Source: Syncephalis fuscata
Taxonomy: Eukaryota > Zoopagomycota > Zoopagomycetes > Zoopagales > Piptocephalidaceae
Direction: 5' to 3'
Assembly: GCA_025786725.1 (NCBI GenBank)
Contig: JAHLTZ010000048.1
Location: 62,001 to 126,000 of the forward strand
Length of the DNA stretch: 64,000 bases
Made by a program: the position numbers and the translations under genes. The notes beneath the pieces are model-generated. The model saw only the letters and a program-made list of their open reading frames with translations, had not been told where the DNA came from and made no database searches. Positions 53,403 through 64,000 of this stretch are shown piece by piece (position 1 is the stretch's first letter; every line of letters begins with the position of its first letter).

Positions 53403-55652
53403 ATAGTTGGTTGTTGTTAATAAACAGCGATTTAATAAGTGTTAAGCAATAACAGATAGTAACATGTACACGAGTGTGAGATGGCAAGTAAATTCGTAAT
53501 TACAATAACGCAGTAAACAATAATGCGTTTACTAGCGTCAATTGAAACGTGCTGGGGTAAATAAATATAGGCGGTGTAGGTCGGCTAGGCAAGCTCAGCG
53601 TTAGAAAGGAAACATAGGTAGTACAGTATGGTTCGCGAAAGGTGATATGCCGTTCGCCTGTTCAGCTGTTATCCGCGTGACCATCAATATGGCGGTACAC
53701 CAAATAGTACCATTTTGGATCAGCATCTGTGAGATCTATTAGTATATAAACAAAATAGCTGCTTGCTGTTAGTAATTAGTGTTGATATTTGATATATGTA
53801 TTATTCTTGTAACCATTTGCATGTGACATTAACCGATCATTCAAGTATATGATGTATTTCTTGGTCATATCACCGTAACAGTAAAGCCATAATATTGGAA
53901 TGGTAACAATACGATCATCGTAGAAATGTAATATTTCTACTATTAATAGCTGATTACAACAAAATCGTCTCATTCTTAGGTATAATATCTTGAAATCTGA
54001 TAAAACTTATTTTACAAATTTAATTGTAAATTATTGTGCTAATACTATGACAGTATTTTAATAGTGTTAATTTACTTAGTAAATTGTAAATAATATTATG
54101 CATAGCTTTACATGAAATCAAGCAGATTGTGCGATATTTTGCACGAGTATGCGCATAGCATATAGGTAGCTATTGGTAAAATATACCGTGATTGAGTTTT
54201 GTGATGGCGTAGTAATTGTGATAATACGCTAATAAATGCGCAAAATATCGGTTTTTTACCAATCATGGCTTATATAAACAAGATGCAGCAAAATGATTGC
54301 CGGATTCGAGCTCTCCATGCTTAGTTATACAGACTGGTATAAAAAATGAACAATGCTTTTTGCAAAAATGTTAGACCGAAAACGTAGTTACATAAATAGC
54401 TGTTAACAAAGATTTACGTCATATTATATATATGTTATAAATCGCCAATTTGCATAGGTATTTCTGCCTAGCAACTTTTATTATACTTGTTTTAGCATTG
54501 TAAAGTGTTTTGAATTTACTTTAGATTAATCTCATTTTAATATTAAAAGTTCCAAAATTATAAAATTGAATTACTTTCATTAATTAAAACATGCGAATTG
54601 CATTTCGGCCTAACATTTTTACAAAAATCATTGTTCCATTTCTTATACCAATCTGTATAACTAAGCATGGAAAACTCAAATCCGGCAATCATTTTGCTGC
54701 ATCTTATTTATATAAGCCATTTTCAGTAAAAAACCGATATTTTTGCGCATTTATTAGCGTATTATCACAAGTACTACACCATCACACAATACAATATGGT
54801 ATATTTGCCAATAGCCACCATATGCTATGCATATTGTGCAAAATATCGCACAATCTGCTTCATTATATGTAAAATTGTACGTATTTTAGCAACAATATAT
54901 TAATTAAACATTGCTGTTGGTTTTGCTATTGCCTTTTACCACCTAATTACACTAAAAGCACCTTTTAATATTGCTAAATACTGTCATATCACTAGCACAA
55001 TGCTTTGTAAATAACAAATAACGCCATTTTGCAATGTTTATGGATATTGTGTGTTGCAGCTAATTTTATGCACTATAAACTCAACACTGCTAAGTGTATA
55101 CCTTCCATTGTTATTTGTCCTACTCTATGTCATTTATTTTGTAGTAGCCACTTACTATTCATAGCCGCTATCCGTTTGTGCCCAGCTCAACAAAAAATAT
55201 TATTCATTTATTGAGTCATATACGCGGATAAAACAAGCAATATGAGTACGCATATATTCAGTACACATATATGCTCTATTCACCTATATCATTTATAGCA
55301 AATATAGCTAATGATAGAATTTAAATGCTTTATATTGTTTTATTTTTAATATAGCTTCATTAGTTTATATGACTGATCATATTGTTACAGCTATTTGTTT
55401 TATGTAAATTAATGGTGTTATATGTTATAGCTTTGCTATATTTGACTGTTTAATCATTGTTTACGATATATTATTTCTGGATTTATAACAGCGTATTTCT
55501 AATTTGTGGCACTTAATCTGTATCTTTAAAAAATTGCGTGTTACTGTAATGGCATACTTTTAAAATCTATTTTGTCAGTTTGGTAATAGCAGACTAAGAA
55601 TTTAGTTAATAAAGTATTTTTGTTTAAAATAAAAATGAGGATTATTGGAAGT
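53403..55652. other. AT-rich intergenic region holding a large inverted repeat
   Basis: No gene supported. The inverted repeat at about 54020-55015 fills much of it. The flanks (53403-54019 and 55016-55652) show no recognised feature; 53776-53973 (minus) is open for 65 codons but not protein-like. Confidence 0.55.
54020..55015. repeat. Large imperfect inverted repeat (foldback or MITE-like element)
   Basis: The left arm (about 54020-54385) is the reverse complement of the right arm (about 54600-55015), with a spacer of roughly 215 bp. Perfect blocks include 54121-54140 against 54840-54859 (AGCAGATTGTGCGATATTTT) and a 23-bp block around 54281-54303 against 54682-54704. The right arm has an extra 50-60 bp near 54890-54950. 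The arms have diverged by roughly 10-20 percent by eye. No transposase-like frame lies in the spacer. A transcript would form a long hairpin. Confidence 0.8.
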
Positions 55653-56872
55653 TCAGAATGCTTTTTCATCTTTGTGGATTGACCCGCAAGATGGCAGTGT
55701 TTCATCATCAGATATCAAATGCAGCTTATATACATTTGACTCTCTGTGAATGCATTTTGGACTAGCAGTACTAGTAGATATAGCTATTACTGAAAATAGT
55801 GCCAAATTGAAAATCCCGCGTAGTGGTGTGCAAATATCGCGTAATATAAACATAAAATATATTTTTATGCCTGCAAAAACAAGTAGTCGATTAATAAAAA
55901 GTGAAATCCTAAATAAAAACAACAATTGAATATATCTTAATAAAAAAAATCTGCTAACTGACCAGCAAAAAATGTATATTATAGTAAATACAATGGTGAG
56001 TATTGAAAATCGTTGCAAATATTGTTTAGCTGATTCTTTAGATGTTTCATCGCGTGAATTATTTTGTAATCGTTTATATACTCTATAATAAATAATACCG
56101 GCCCATATAAAGCTAATAGTATTTAATATAAAGACTATAAAAATAAATAGGTGAATCTGCATAAATTGCAAGCTGGGATAATTGTCTGTTATCCAGCACC
56201 TAATTCAATAGTTGTTAGTATATTCGATATGTTGCCCTTTCCTTTACTTACCATCCCATCATATGGCCGTATATTAGGCCATATTTTGCTGTACTATAAA
56301 CCAATAGAGGAACAAATCCATTAAGAGTTGAAATGATTGCAATGGTAATAAATGAAATAGTATTTAACTTGCGAATGCGTTTGAGCGATAAATGTTTTAC
56401 AACAATAAGAAATAGACTAATGCCGATTAACAAATCGCCCAATACACTCCATGCTATTCCGGTTTGTAGAATTGCGGCCTGATACTGACAAATGGGATGT
56501 TCGGCTGGAGAATCAATAGCGAAGCTACATGGAAAACAAATAGTTTAATTAGCATGGCCGATAGGGCAGTTGTGCTCGCTTGCCCCATCAACGTACAAAC
56601 CAATGATTTGTCCAATACAACTCATGATGTCGCCGTAGGCATTAAAATACATGATACGAGCGATGGGCGTGCGGAATCGAGCAGATATATGATAGCTCTA
56701 GGTTGTTGCTACTAATTTAGTTTATCGCTATAGTGTAACACCATCGTATTTCTAGACAGAAGACCAGTTGACTTACCACTACAATCGCTAAAGCACCCAG
56801 AGTGCCCAATGCGGATGCCACTAGTGTACACAAATTAAGCACAGCCAATTGATCTTTGTTAAAATTAGTCAT
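55653..56872 (-). CDS. cAMP-receptor-like G-protein-coupled receptor
   Basis: Seven-helix receptor of the Dictyostelium cAMP receptor-like class. Exon 1 (56872-56777) encodes TM1: MTNFNKDQLAVLNLC then ASALGTLGALAIVV. Exon 2 gives SYHISARFRTPIARIMYFNA then YGDIMSCIGQIIGLYV (TM2). Exon 3 has the TM3 cysteine in HPICQYQAAILQTGIAW and runs to TM4. Exon 4 starts at the class hallmark GWCWI (split by an intron at about 56200-56248) and carries TM5-TM7. The tail has Ser/Thr-rich STSTASP and LISDDETLPSCGS, possible phosphosites. Such receptors in fungi and amoebae signal through heterotrimeric G proteins. The exon 2-3 junction uses GCAAGC at a GGGG run and is out of phase by one base, so either an indel or a different splice site is involved. 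Confidence 0.8.
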
Positions 56873-58488
56873 TGTTATAAATTTTTATATAGACAAGCGT
56901 TATGATAATTATTTGATGGTATTGACAATAGCTATACGGAAATAAAGATTTGGCAGTTTTTTTGAGAAAAGTTGTTAGAATTTTAGAAATTTAGAACATA
57001 TTTCGCTTTTAAACTAGCTAAGGCCTTACTATATGGTCACAAGATAGGATAGTGGGCATGGACTTGCGCATGTATATGTTTGCGTGCATAAACCGGATTG
57101 GCTACTTGCTAGAAATTTATGCTACTTTTATCTGTTATAACCACTATTTACAAGTTATGGAGCCCACAAGTTTTCAGCACACATCCAACTATTTCAATCA
57201 ATTAGTGAGGTTTTTGCAAAGCTTTCTTTTGCTTTATAATTACACCAAAGTTTTCTATATTTGCTAAATGTACAAAATGCTAAGCTAAATTTAATAGCTA
57301 TATTTAAATTTTTACTTTCACTATTTACCAAGCCATACTATACTATGACATCAGTGCCAATCTATCTAATTTTTAACAGCCCTTTAATATTACATTCACA
57401 ACTTATGTGAAAACAATAAATTCATTAACATCAAATAAATAGTCAGTTTTATTTGTGATCTGGTCTACTTGCACATGATTGGTGCACATCTAGTATGATA
57501 TTAATAAACTGTATTGTAACAATAGCCGCTAGATAGATGGAAAGAAAGGTAGTCTATATTTTATTTAAAAGACCGGACATTAGCATGAAGATAGTAAGCT
57601 GTATTGAAGCTAATAGTAGATTAGTAAAAATGTATATGTTTATAAAATAATAATTTTAATTTAAAATAATGGTGTTAATCTTTTATATCCTAGCGTAACC
57701 AGAGTAGATATAAAAAGGCGCAAACTCTGCATTTGATTGTTATTACTACAATATACATAAAATCCATATATTGTTAAAGTACCAAAAGTATATTGATATT
57801 TTATTATATATAAGTAAATTCTGTTTTTTTAAATTTGGCACAATAAATTAATACAGTTTATACGTGTTCGATGTTGGCCTAAAAGTGCAGCGCTTTTAAC
57901 GATATAAATATAGGCATGATGTTGCAATATATTAATTTACGTTTTTGTTCGGAGCTTAAATTTATGCTTGAATTATTCTACACTATAATGTTGTTATTAA
58001 AGCTCATGCATTGTTATAAACACTTAAAATAATACAGCGGACTAATAAACAGTTTAATACCTTTTACTACAAATCAATCATTATAATATTTAATCTAACT
58101 AATAAAATAAGTCATGTATTAATAACTTTTTTGTTTTCTAATTGATATAACAACAATAATGGCAATTCGCTAAAGACGAATCAACTATTAACACTCACGT
58201 GGAACACAATTGCGGAGAAGTTAAGGTGATTTTTATTGGTTTACATGAGACAACGGTTTCGTCATCTATTCCTCAACCAGTCACCGTCATCATTATCGCT
58301 ACTTCTATAAATCCATTCTTCCATTATTATTATTATTATTGAAGTAACAACTATTCTGTTGATACCGCGTGGGTCTTATTGATTTATCGCGTTTTCTTTC
58401 CTCATCCTCACCTCTAGGTTATTTCAGTTTCATCACCGAACATTGTCATACTACTTTCAACTCCATCATCCTTACAAGAACGGCCACC
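56873..58488. other. AT-rich intergenic region, no gene seen
   Basis: Divergent upstream region of the GPCR (minus) and NIPSNAP (plus). Short open frames (for example 57052-57267) have no protein character. A pyrimidine-rich leader with (ATT)n at about 58324-58340 precedes NIPSNAP. An in-frame upstream ATG at 58369 is less likely to be the start than 58489. Confidence 0.5.
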
Positions 58489-59698
58489 ATGTTGGCTAAA
58501 ACGCTACTTCGTGCTACTAAGTTGCCGGCTAGACGCATTGTTGCCGCGTCGACCTATGGACAACTTCAGCGACAAAGCTGCAGTCCTGGCCTAGTCAGCT
58601 CGTTGTCATTCTCTACATCTTCTAGAAGAGCCGACTCATCGAGTAATTCTGACGACGCCACTGATGCTACGCAAAAAAGTGCAGCTTCTCGTGCAGCAGG
58701 CAAAGCATCCCAGCTCGTAAGCTCGCTACTACATGGCTCGAAGGCTGCCAAAGGGCCTGGTGATCATGAAGATGTATCTGAAACATTTTCCAAAGTATTG
58801 GCACGAGGCAAATATGTCCACGAACTGCAACGTAAGTTTAAATAGCTATTTTATTAGATAGTAGCTAATAGATAGATACCAACCATTACAACTATAGGAC
58901 ATAAAATCAAACCAGAATGCGTGGATGACTATGCAGCGCTAGTTGCGGAGCATTTCCCATATATTGCCAGCGGAGATCAGCAAGACGTAAAGCTATGTGG
59001 CTCATGGATGACACAAATCGGTGACCAAGACGAAGCGATGCATATTTGGGAATATACCGGCTATACCGGCCACGACACAGCCACACGTCGTTTGCAACAA
59101 GATCCCAAGCATGCCGCGTTTCTACGCAAGCTTAGTCCTATGCTACGCTCACGGTCAAATCAAATATGTCTGGAATTTGCCTTTTGGGCCACAATGGCAC
59201 CTAGCTTCCATGGTGGTGTCTATGAACTTCGTAGCTATCGATTAAAGCCGGGCAATCTACTCGAATGGGAGACAAACTGGTAAGTAGCCCTTGCTAAACT
59301 GTATGTCCAGATGCGTCAACATTACCTGTATAGGCGACGTGGCTTGGAATGCCGTCGACAGTTCTGTGAGCCTATTGGCGCATGGTTCTCGCAACTAGGC
59401 CAACTAAACTACGTTCATCATATGTGGCAATACCCGTAAGTAGCATTTATACACGTTAGCACAGAAATAATAACATCACAACAATATTTAGTGACTTGGA
59501 AAGCCGCAAACGCACTCGTGAACAAGCATGGAGCGTTAATGGCTGGGCCGAGACTGTATATAACACTGGTAAGTATTTGTATTTATTGTCGCTCTTGACT
59601 ATCATTAATCATTTACCCTATGCGCTATGTTAGTACGTCTTATCGACGAAATGAATGCGGTTATTCTCACGCCATTGCCATTCAGTCCGCTAAAGTAA
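58489..59698 (+). CDS. NIPSNAP family mitochondrial protein
   Basis: Five exons (58489-58831, 58898-59279, 59334-59435, 59492-59568, 59634-59698) join to 322 codons plus stop. The ATG at 58489 has a strong GCCACCATG context and opens a mitochondrial presequence (MLAKTLLRATKLPARRIVAA). A Ser/Ala-rich stretch then leads to two ferredoxin-like NIPSNAP domains. The first has HKIKPECVDDYAAL and the second GGVYELRSYRLKPGNLLEWE, with YVHHMWQYPDLESRKRTREQ and the C-terminal EMNAVILTPLPFSPLK as family hallmarks. Mammalian NIPSNAP1/2 act in mitochondrial quality control. The fungal role is less known. Frame intact. Confidence 0.95.
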
Positions 59699-60002
59699 AG
59701 AGCAATTCATGGCAAAAGCAAATCGCACACTCTATACTCTCTCATCATTACAGAAATAAACTGTCAGATTTAAACTGTGAATCCTGCTTTCATTCTTTGC
59801 ACAGGCATTCGTACAAACGCGTTTGTCTCTTATTCTGCGTCACTTTTCATCTGGCGTCACCGTTCATCGTGCACGCGTGGATTCAACAACAAACATTATC
59901 GCTTTTAGTTACTATACCGTAGCGATCTACAATTGATTGCACGATCGCGATTGAATCTATAGTGCTTTCAAGGCGCGATTGCCGCCGGGTTTGTACGTAA
60001 CA
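59699..60002 (+). promoter_or_regulatory. Compact promoter between NIPSNAP and RPB2
   Basis: Only about 300 bp separate the NIPSNAP stop from the RPB2 ATG. It contains TATACCGTAGCG near 59913 and pyrimidine patches. No gene seen. Confidence 0.4.
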
Positions 60003-63000
60003 ATGGACTATCAATTTGATGGTAAGTAGAAGAAGAATCATCAACGTTTACAGCAAGCTGGAACAAGCGATGAATATTATATTGTTCTATATATTCATAT
60101 ACTGACGTGACTAACCAGTGTATGCGTCCGAGGCTGATCTACTTCAAGATGGCACAGGCCAAACCATGCTTGACGAAGAGGACGACGATGAAATCACCCA
60201 GGAAGATTGCTGGGCCGTCATCGGCTCATTCTTCGAAGACCGTGGTTTAGTACGCCAACAGCTCGACTCGTTCGATGACTTTATTATGACAACGCTACAA
60301 GAGATTGTCGATGAAAACTCCAATACGGTATTGCAAACATCGACTATTAATCAAGGCACAGAGGAGGAAGTTACCAAACGGTATCATATTGAGTTTGGTC
60401 AAGTCTATTTGTCCAAACCGTCAAATACAGAGGCTGATGGTAGTACTGACGCTCTTTTACCGCATCAAGCACGTCTTCGTAATCTAACATACGCTTCACC
60501 GATTTATCTTAATATGCGCAAGCGTGTTATGGTAGCTGACCCGAATCATCCCCGTAATCGAGATGGACAGGGTGAGATGTTTATGGAAGAAGAACGTGGT
60601 GAAGGCTATGAAGAGCCATGGACCAAAGTGTACATTGGTCGGGTAAGTTGTTTATAATATATTTAATTAAATGTGTATTAATAATATTACTATAAAATAC
60701 AAAATATAAAATATAGATTCCAATTATGTTGCGATCTAGATTTTGCCATTTAAGCGAGTATAAAGAAAATGAATTGTATAATTTACAAGAATGTCCACAC
60801 GATCAGGTAATACGCTACATAAATAGCATTTAAGCTCATTTATATTAACCAATTAATAATATCAATAATAGGGTGGCTATTTTGTAATTAATGGCTCAGA
60901 GAAAGTACTAATTGCTCAAGAACGTATGGCCAGTAATCAAGTCTACGTGTTTTCAAAGGCCCAACCATCACCGTATAGCTATACGGCAGAAATCCGCTCA
61001 GTTCCTGAACGTGGATCACATCATTCGTCGTCACTTAACATTAAAATGATGAGTAAAAGTGCCGATAAAGGTGTAAGTAGTGTGAATAACACTAAATCAT
61101 ACTGTACTCAATCAACTATTTGTAATTAGACTACCGGTCAATATATACGCGCTACACTGCCATATATTCGCCAAGATATTCCTATTGTTGTGGCATTCCG
61201 TGCTTTGGGCCTTATTGCCGACCGTGATATTCTAGAACATATCTGTTACGATCAAAACGACGAAGCAATGCTTGAAATGCTACGTCCATGCTTGGAAGAA
61301 GCCTTTGTTATTCAGGATCGTGAAGTAGCACTGGATTACATCGGTCGACGTGGCACTACCGTTGGTGCTAATCGCGAAAAGCGTATTAAATACGCCAATG
61401 AAATTCTACATAAAGAATTACTGCCACATGTTGGTACACAGCGTCATAATGAAACACGTAAAGCATTCTTCTTTGGCTACATGGTACATCGCCTATTACT
61501 TGCGGCTCTTGAACGACGCGAACTAGATGATCGTGATCATTATGGTAAGAAACGACTTGATCTGGCCGGTCCACTTATTGCCGGTCTATTCCGTATGTTA
61601 TTCCGCAAACTTACCAAAGATGTGGGCAAATACTTGCAACGAGTCATCGACGAGAATCGTGACTTTAACTTGACACTGGCTGTTAAATCGACCACACTAA
61701 CCAATGGCTTGAAATACTCATTGGCCACCGGTAATTGGGGCGACCAAAAGAAAGCAATGCAGGTAAATAGTTAAAACTAGACTGCCTATAGACTATTTGG
61801 TTACTAATAATGACAATAATAACAATAACAACAACAACAATAATAATAATAGGCCCGTGCAGGTGTCTCTCAAGTATTGAATCGATATACATTTGCCTCA
61901 ACACTATCTCATTTACGTCGATGCAATACACCTATTGGACGTGATGGCAAGATTGCCAAGCCACGTCAGCTTCATAATACCCATTGGGGCATGGTCTGTC
62001 CAGCAGAAACACCTGAAGGCCAAGCATGTGGTCTAGTAAAGAATCTGGCTCTAATGACACATATATCTGTGGGCGCACCATCACGCCCAGTCATTGAATT
62101 CCTTGAAGAATGGGCACTTGTCAATCTAGATGAAATGTATGAGACCAAGTCGTCAGATGCCACTAAGGTATTCGTTAATGGTGTCTGGGTGGGTGTACAC
62201 AACGATCCATCTCAACTGGTCAGTGTATTCCGTAATTTCCGTCGACATGAAACGGCAGCCACTCGTGTATTCCAAGAAGTATCTTGTGTACGCGACATTC
62301 GTGAACGTGAGTTATGGATGTTCAGCGATGCAGGTCGCTGTTGCCGCCCATTGTTCGTCGTAGAACAGAATCGACTTAAAATTACTAAACAACAAGTACG
62401 CGATCTTGAAATACGAGACGATGAAGGCAAACGTACACAGGGGTGGAATCGACTTATATCGGAAGGTGTTATTGAATTTATCGATACAGAAGAAGAGGAA
62501 ACTACGATGATTTGTATGTCGCCAGAAGATTTGGCTGAGGCACGTGAATACTACGAGACAGGTGTGCCACGTCCACCATCGCGTGATCCAGCTGCTCGTA
62601 TTCGCACTACTATTTACTCACATACATGGACCCATTGTGAGATTCATCCATCGATGATTCTAGGTATTTGTGCATCCATTATTCCCTTCCCTGATCACAA
62701 TCAGTCACCGCGTAATACTTACCAGTCGGCTATGGGTAAACAAGCCATGGGTGTCTATTTGACAAATTATCAACTACGTATGGATACACTGGCCAATATT
62801 ATCTATTATCCTCAAAAGCCACTTGTAACGACACGTGCTATGGAATATCTTAAATTCCGTGACTTGCCTGCCGGCCAGAATGCTACTGTAGCCATTCTTT
62901 GTTACAGCGGTTATAATCAAGAAGACTCGGTTATTATGAACCAGAGTAGTATTGATCGTGGTTTATTCCGTAGTTTGTTTTATCGTAGCTATATGGATCA

Positions 63001-64000
63001 AGAGAAGAAGATGGTAAGTAGTGGCTATTGATGAATAATCAGTCATTAATACATATATATATATATATAATGATACTATAGGGCGTAACGGCTATGGAAG
63101 AGTTTGAAAAGCCTCATCGCGACAATACATTGCGTATGAAGCATGGCACTTATGATAAATTAGAAGAGGACGGCCTTATTGCACCGGGTGTACGTGTATC
63201 TGGCGAGGATATTATTATTGGTAAAACAGCACCACTTCCTGATGAAAGTGCTGAGTTGGGACAGCGTACAAAGCAGCATTCACGTCGAGACATTAGTACG
63301 CCATTGCGTAGTACTGAAACGGGTATTGTTGATCAAGTGATGATTACAACGAACCAAGAAGGTGTTAAATTTGTTAAAGTGCGTGTTCGTAGTACGCGTA
63401 TTCCTCAAATGGGCGGTAAGTAATAGCAATACCGTTGTTAGTAACTATAACCAATTAGTATGGCGTATTAGATAAATTTGCTAGTCGACATGGACAAAAA
63501 GGTACTATTGGTATTACGTATCGACAAGAAGATATGCCATTTACTGCTGATGGCATTGTACCTGATTTGATTATTAATCCACATGCTATTCCAAGTCGAA
63601 TGACTATCGGGCATATGGTCGAGTGCTTATTGAGCAAGGTAATTAATAGCTAAGCTACCATTGACTATGTTAACTAATATTTATGCTTCTAGGTTGGTAC
63701 ATTGACGGGCAGTGAAGGTGATGCTACACCTTTCACCGATGTTACAGTCGATGCCATTTCAAAGGCACTGGCTGCTCATGGCTACCATCAGCGTGGCTAT
63801 GAAGTGATGTATAATGGCCATACGGGTCGTAAACTAACCGCTCAAGTATTCCTGGGTCCAACATATTATCAACGATTAAAGCATATGGTCGACGATAAGA
63901 TCCATAGGTAAATAGACTAATGGGCTAATGGGCCAGTAGTCCTGTCACTAATGTATATAACTAATCATATAATAAATAGTCGTGCCCGTGGTCCAGTACA
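60003..64000 (+). CDS. RPB2: RNA polymerase II second largest subunit RPB2, 3' partial
   Basis: Ten exons are visible: 60003-60021, 60119-60642, 60717-60806, 60872-61072, 61130-61762, 61853-63013, 63082-63415, 63472-63638, 63693-63907 and 63980 onward. They join without a break to about 1,120 codons. A tiny first exon encodes MDYQFD. Landmarks: [20 protein letters not shown] (protrusion), [20 protein letters not shown], the lobe, [20 protein letters not shown] (fork), [20 protein letters not shown] (hybrid-binding), [20 protein letters not shown] and [14 protein letters not shown]. It ends inside RARGPVQ; about 100 C-terminal residues including the Zn anchor and clamp lie outside. The fork and SRHGQKG motifs mark the Pol II type. 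No frameshift is seen, unlike several neighbours. Confidence 0.98.

Noticed and set aside
57052-57267. 71-codon plus-strand open frame in the GPCR-NIPSNAP gap
   Set aside because: No splice context, no hydrophobic pattern of interest and AT-driven composition.
58369-58488. Upstream in-frame ATG as the NIPSNAP start
   Set aside because: It adds 40 residues without targeting character, while ATG 58489 has a strong context and opens a typical mitochondrial presequence.

Overview
The window looks like nuclear chromosomal DNA from a fungus, most likely an early-diverging (zygomycete-grade) lineage. The genes are split by many 45-100 bp introns with GTAAGT-type donors, a CTAAT/CTAAC branch region shortly before a TAG acceptor, and AT-rich intergenic DNA. 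The core genes (RPB2, RRP5, NF-YA, METTL5, CK1, BTN1/CLN3) are eukaryotic, and OPT, GATA-type and Opy2-like domains fit fungi. The cAMP-receptor-type GPCR and a DusA-type dihydrouridine synthase are unusual for Dikarya and argue for a basal lineage. The species cannot be named from sequence alone.

Layout from left to right: the 3' part of an ABCC/MRP transporter (1-5835, +); a BAHD-type acyltransferase (6252-7604, -); METTL5 rRNA m6A methyltransferase (8820-9756, +); two divergent secreted proteins with an eight-cysteine Opy2-like cassette and histidine-rich repeats (9903-11033, - and 12101-12774, +); NF-YA/HAP2 (13906-14839, +); RRP5 (15524-22280, +); an unrecognised gene (22363-23311, -); a possible membrane-protein fragment (24184-24653, -); a DusA-like synthase (24737-26406, -); a multi-exon multipass membrane protein (about 26940-28156, -); a secreted class 3 lipase (28481-29681, -); two small hypothetical genes (30478-30832 and 31129-31569, +); an OPT oligopeptide transporter (32024-34555, +); a 6.2 kb gene-free stretch; a PAS/GATA transcription factor (40785-43990, +); BTN1/CLN3 (44792-46803, +); casein kinase 1 (47321-48700, -); a low-complexity 2.4 kb gap; two unrecognised genes (51097-51852 and 52469-53402, -); a large imperfect inverted repeat (about 54020-55015); a cAMP-receptor-like GPCR (55653-56872, -); NIPSNAP (58489-59698, +); and RPB2, which runs off the right edge (60003-64000, +).

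There is no operon logic. Ribosome biogenesis (METTL5, RRP5), transcription (NF-YA, GATA, RPB2), membrane transport (ABCC, OPT, BTN1) and secretion (lipase, two Opy2-like proteins) are intermixed.

A technical theme runs through the window. At least eight coding regions, in both core and orphan genes, lose frame through what looks like one missing base, often in a short homopolymer. Adding the base restores homology and total codon length, so assembly error is more likely than decay. The most novel biology is the divergent pair of Opy2-like/His-rich secreted proteins, followed by the hidden multipass membrane gene and the long inverted repeat.
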